Assembly: GCA_964518835.1 (NCBI GenBank)
Contig: CAZFKU010000034.1
Span: 1-15,562 of the forward strand
Origin: AB-629-J13 sp964518835
Lineage (GTDB): Bacteria > Fidelibacterota > Marinisomatia > Marinisomatales > AB-629-J13
Direction: 5' to 3'
DNA: 15,562 bases
The translations under genes and the position numbers were made by a program. A model generated the notes under the pieces. That model worked only from the letters and a program-made list of their open reading frames with translations. It was not told where the DNA came from and searched no databases. Positions 13,943-15,562 of this stretch are shown here, in pieces. Numbering within the stretch: the stretch's first letter is position 1; every line of letters begins with the position of its first letter.

Positions 13943-15562
13943 TTAATTTTGAAAAACTATGATTCCATCTCCACTACTCCTTAACCAATACCCATTTCCC
14001 GGTTCAATCGTTTCCTCAGGTTGGTATCCGTCTGTAAATCCAAAAATGGTTCCTTCGATAATGAGTTGATTGGGATCATAAATAGAATTGATATTTACCG
14101 TTTCAGTAATTCCGGATATCAAATTCCATCCTTCTGAAATATCAATGCTCAATTCACTAATGGACTGTCCGGAAATGATTGCAGTACCATCTGATTGAAT
14201 TCTGAGCCAATATCCCATTCCGGGAATGAGTTGAGTTTCCTGCGAATAACCACCATCGGAAAAACTGAACAAAGTATTTTCAATAGATTCAGGAAAAAGA
14301 ATTTGATATTCCGGGTTTGAAACAAATAGAGGTAATCCTACCATATTCCAATTTTCTTGAAATTGGATATCCATTTCCATTTCACCACCACTTAAAAGAT
14401 TATTCAAAACGAGGATCATCCACTCTGTATCAATTTCATTATTGGCATACTGAATAATTCCATTTTGGTCAATGATAAAATCCCGGGGATAAGGAGAACC
14501 GTCATTTGGAAGGTAGTAGATTTCGTAGGTGTTTCCACCTTGTACTCCCCCAGGACTTCCGGGATCAAACAGAATTGGATATGTCAAATTGTTTTCTTCT
14601 ACAAAATTTCCGATGATATTCGAATTATTCGTATTGCTGATTCCCAAAAGGAGGACTTCATCTTGTGGATAGGTCTGCCAAATCGTGGTTTCCATGTCCG
14701 ATAACTCCGGACTACATACCGGTCATCCCGGAGCAAAAAATGCCAAGACAACAATTTGATCTAAATGATCCGACAGTTGAAAGGATCCACTTCCATTTGC
14801 GATGACATCCAGCTCAAAATCCGGTGCAGGATCACCAATATTTATTCCATCTATATTCCCGTTTAATTCCACGGCGATTTGAGGTTCATCCGGGTCATTT
14901 GTAAATATCAAATATCCTGATGAAGAATTTCCCGCATCTGCAAAATAGGTTATATCCACTGTTTGAGATTCACCGGGATTTAGATTTTGTAACAAATTAT
15001 TAATTTGAAAATCTGTGTTGGAAATGTATTGATCTTCAATGATCAAAGTTGAATTTCCATTATTGGTTACATCAACCGAAAGAGTGTAAGAATCTCCATT
15101 TTCAACATAGGGATAATTCAACTCCCAAGTACTTATGTCAATATCAGCATCCTGAATTTGTCCATATTCAAACACTTGGAGATATCTCCATTCTGCAGAA
15201 TAGATATAATTTCCGGAAGCATTGATTGCCATGGTTCGTCTTCCGTTTGCCTTGAATCCAACCAGATTTAAATCAGATCCATCCCACTCCAATATTTCCA
15301 CATCATCCCAATCCGAAACCGCACATTTTCCATCGAAAATCTGAACTCGATTTGCCAGTCCTGTTGTATTGTGATTTGCAAGGAAAAAAGGCAGTTCAGG
15401 ATTTGATAAATCATAAACGCTGACCCCTTCTGAACCAAGCGCAGTGTATAGTACACCATTATCAATGGAAAGGTCTTTTACAGCACTGCCTGTGGACCAA
15501 TCATACACTTCAATGGGATTTTGGATGTTTGAAACATCCAAAATCCTGATAAAATCGCCATC
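13943..15562 (-). CDS. Candidate selenoprotein: LVIVD/Ig-like/thioredoxin-fold (U-x-x-C)/GYW fusion, 5'-truncated
   Basis: Two frames that look like separate genes (14723-15541 and 13943-14695) are one frame interrupted only by TGA at 14723-14725. Read through, the window holds 539 residues and is open at its 5' end, so the TTG at 15541 is not the real start. Residues 1-135 are LVIVD propeller repeats (DVSNIQNPIEVYDWSTG, GVSVYDLSNPELPF). Residues 140-236 form an Ig-like/choice-of-anchor-D domain (VDVTNNGNSTLIIED, NLNPGESQTVDITY). Residues 241-390 are an AhpC/TlpA-like thioredoxin fold: GDPAPDFELDV, FQLSDHLDQIVVLAFFAPG, then U280-Pro-Val-Cys283, METTIW, and YPRDFIIDQNGIIQY with the likely cis-Pro359. 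Residues 405-539 are a duplicated GYW module, which ends the protein. Cys is expected at 280, so UGA most likely encodes selenocysteine. A nonsense mutation or read error is possible. It is probably extracytoplasmic; the signal peptide would lie outside the window. Confidence 0.78.
14696..14722 (-). promoter_or_regulatory. SECIS-like hairpin after the in-frame UGA
   Basis: The 27 nt after the UGA contain GUCCG (positions +11 to +15), a 7-nt loop GAGUUAU (+16 to +22) and CGGAC (+23 to +27), a perfect 5-bp stem. The loop starts with G and contains GU, and lies at about the same distance as the apical loop of the E. coli fdhF SECIS (about +19 to +22). Weak outer pairs (AU/AU, CC/GG) with bulges may extend it. 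Distance and loop fit a bacterial SECIS; the stem is short, so the call is moderate. Confidence 0.6.
14723..14725 (-). other. In-frame UGA, probable selenocysteine codon
   Basis: TGA replaces the first Cys codon of the thioredoxin CxxC motif (Gly-UGA-Pro-Val-Cys). It is followed by 259 more in-frame codons that complete the thioredoxin fold and a C-terminal module. Seven of the nine other genes in the window stop at TGA, and Trp is written TGG, so UGA is not generally reassigned. Confidence 0.72.

Noticed and set aside
13943..14695. A separate gene starting at ATG 14695
   Set aside because: It would begin in the middle of a thioredoxin fold, right after the active-site Cys, while the N-terminal half of the same fold ends at the UGA in the same frame 27 nt upstream.
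14696..14725. Frameshift or ordinary pseudogene at the thioredoxin domain
   Set aside because: No indel is needed: the frame continues through the single UGA, and both sides are intact. A point mutation remains possible and is stated as the main alternative.
14723..14725. Alternative genetic code (UGA = Gly or Trp)
   Set aside because: Seven of the nine other genes in the window end in TGA at sensible places, and Trp codons are TGG.

Overview
The window looks like part of a chromosome from an AT-rich Gram-negative bacterium of the FCB superphylum, most likely Candidatus Marinimicrobia (SAR406/Neomarinimicrobiota). The reasons are C-terminal Por/type IX secretion tails of the 'NPFNP ... GxHxVxW ... 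SGxYxYxx ... KxVLxK' type, secreted leucine-rich-repeat and LVIVD beta-propeller proteins, and mostly absent Shine-Dalgarno sequences. The taxon is inferred from protein style only. No rRNA, tRNA, transposase or CRISPR array was seen.

Left part (1-3162, + strand): three genes with 4-bp overlaps form one transcription unit. They encode a PAPS-type sulfotransferase (5' end outside the window), a START-domain lipid-binding protein and an outer-membrane beta-barrel. Together they suggest handling, sulfation or export of a hydrophobic molecule. This unit converges on a minus-strand block (3226-9687): a very large secreted arylsulfotransferase (ASST)-like/LRR/type IX cargo protein, a CPA1-type cation/proton antiporter with an RCK domain, and a signal-bearing epoxide-hydrolase-like alpha/beta hydrolase.

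Middle (9688-11616, genes on - strand): a 4-bp-overlapping pair encodes a DoxX/DUF417-like four-helix membrane protein and a PqqB-like metallo-beta-lactamase-fold lipoprotein. Gaps on either side carry palindromic repeats.

Right part (11617-15562, - strand): a tiny type IX cargo protein with the strongest ribosome binding site of the window, then a choice-of-anchor-B/LVIVD secreted protein. Last comes a large protein (5' end outside the window) in which a beta-propeller, an Ig-like domain and a thioredoxin-fold domain are joined. In that last gene the redox motif reads Gly-UGA-Pro-Val-Cys: the first Cys of the expected CxxC is an in-frame UGA. The frame is open on both sides, and a SECIS-like hairpin (stem GUCCG/CGGAC, 7-nt loop starting with G) begins 10 nt after the UGA. 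Seven of the other nine genes end in TGA, so UGA is a normal stop here. The best reading is a new extracytoplasmic selenoprotein with a U-x-x-C active site. A recent nonsense mutation or a sequencing error is the main alternative.

Three of the secreted proteins (ASST-like, LVIVD, Sec-thioredoxin) share a duplicated C-terminal module with WNLI(S/G)-type and GxGYW(L/V)(R/K) motifs, which ties the neighbourhood together as a family of co-evolving surface proteins.
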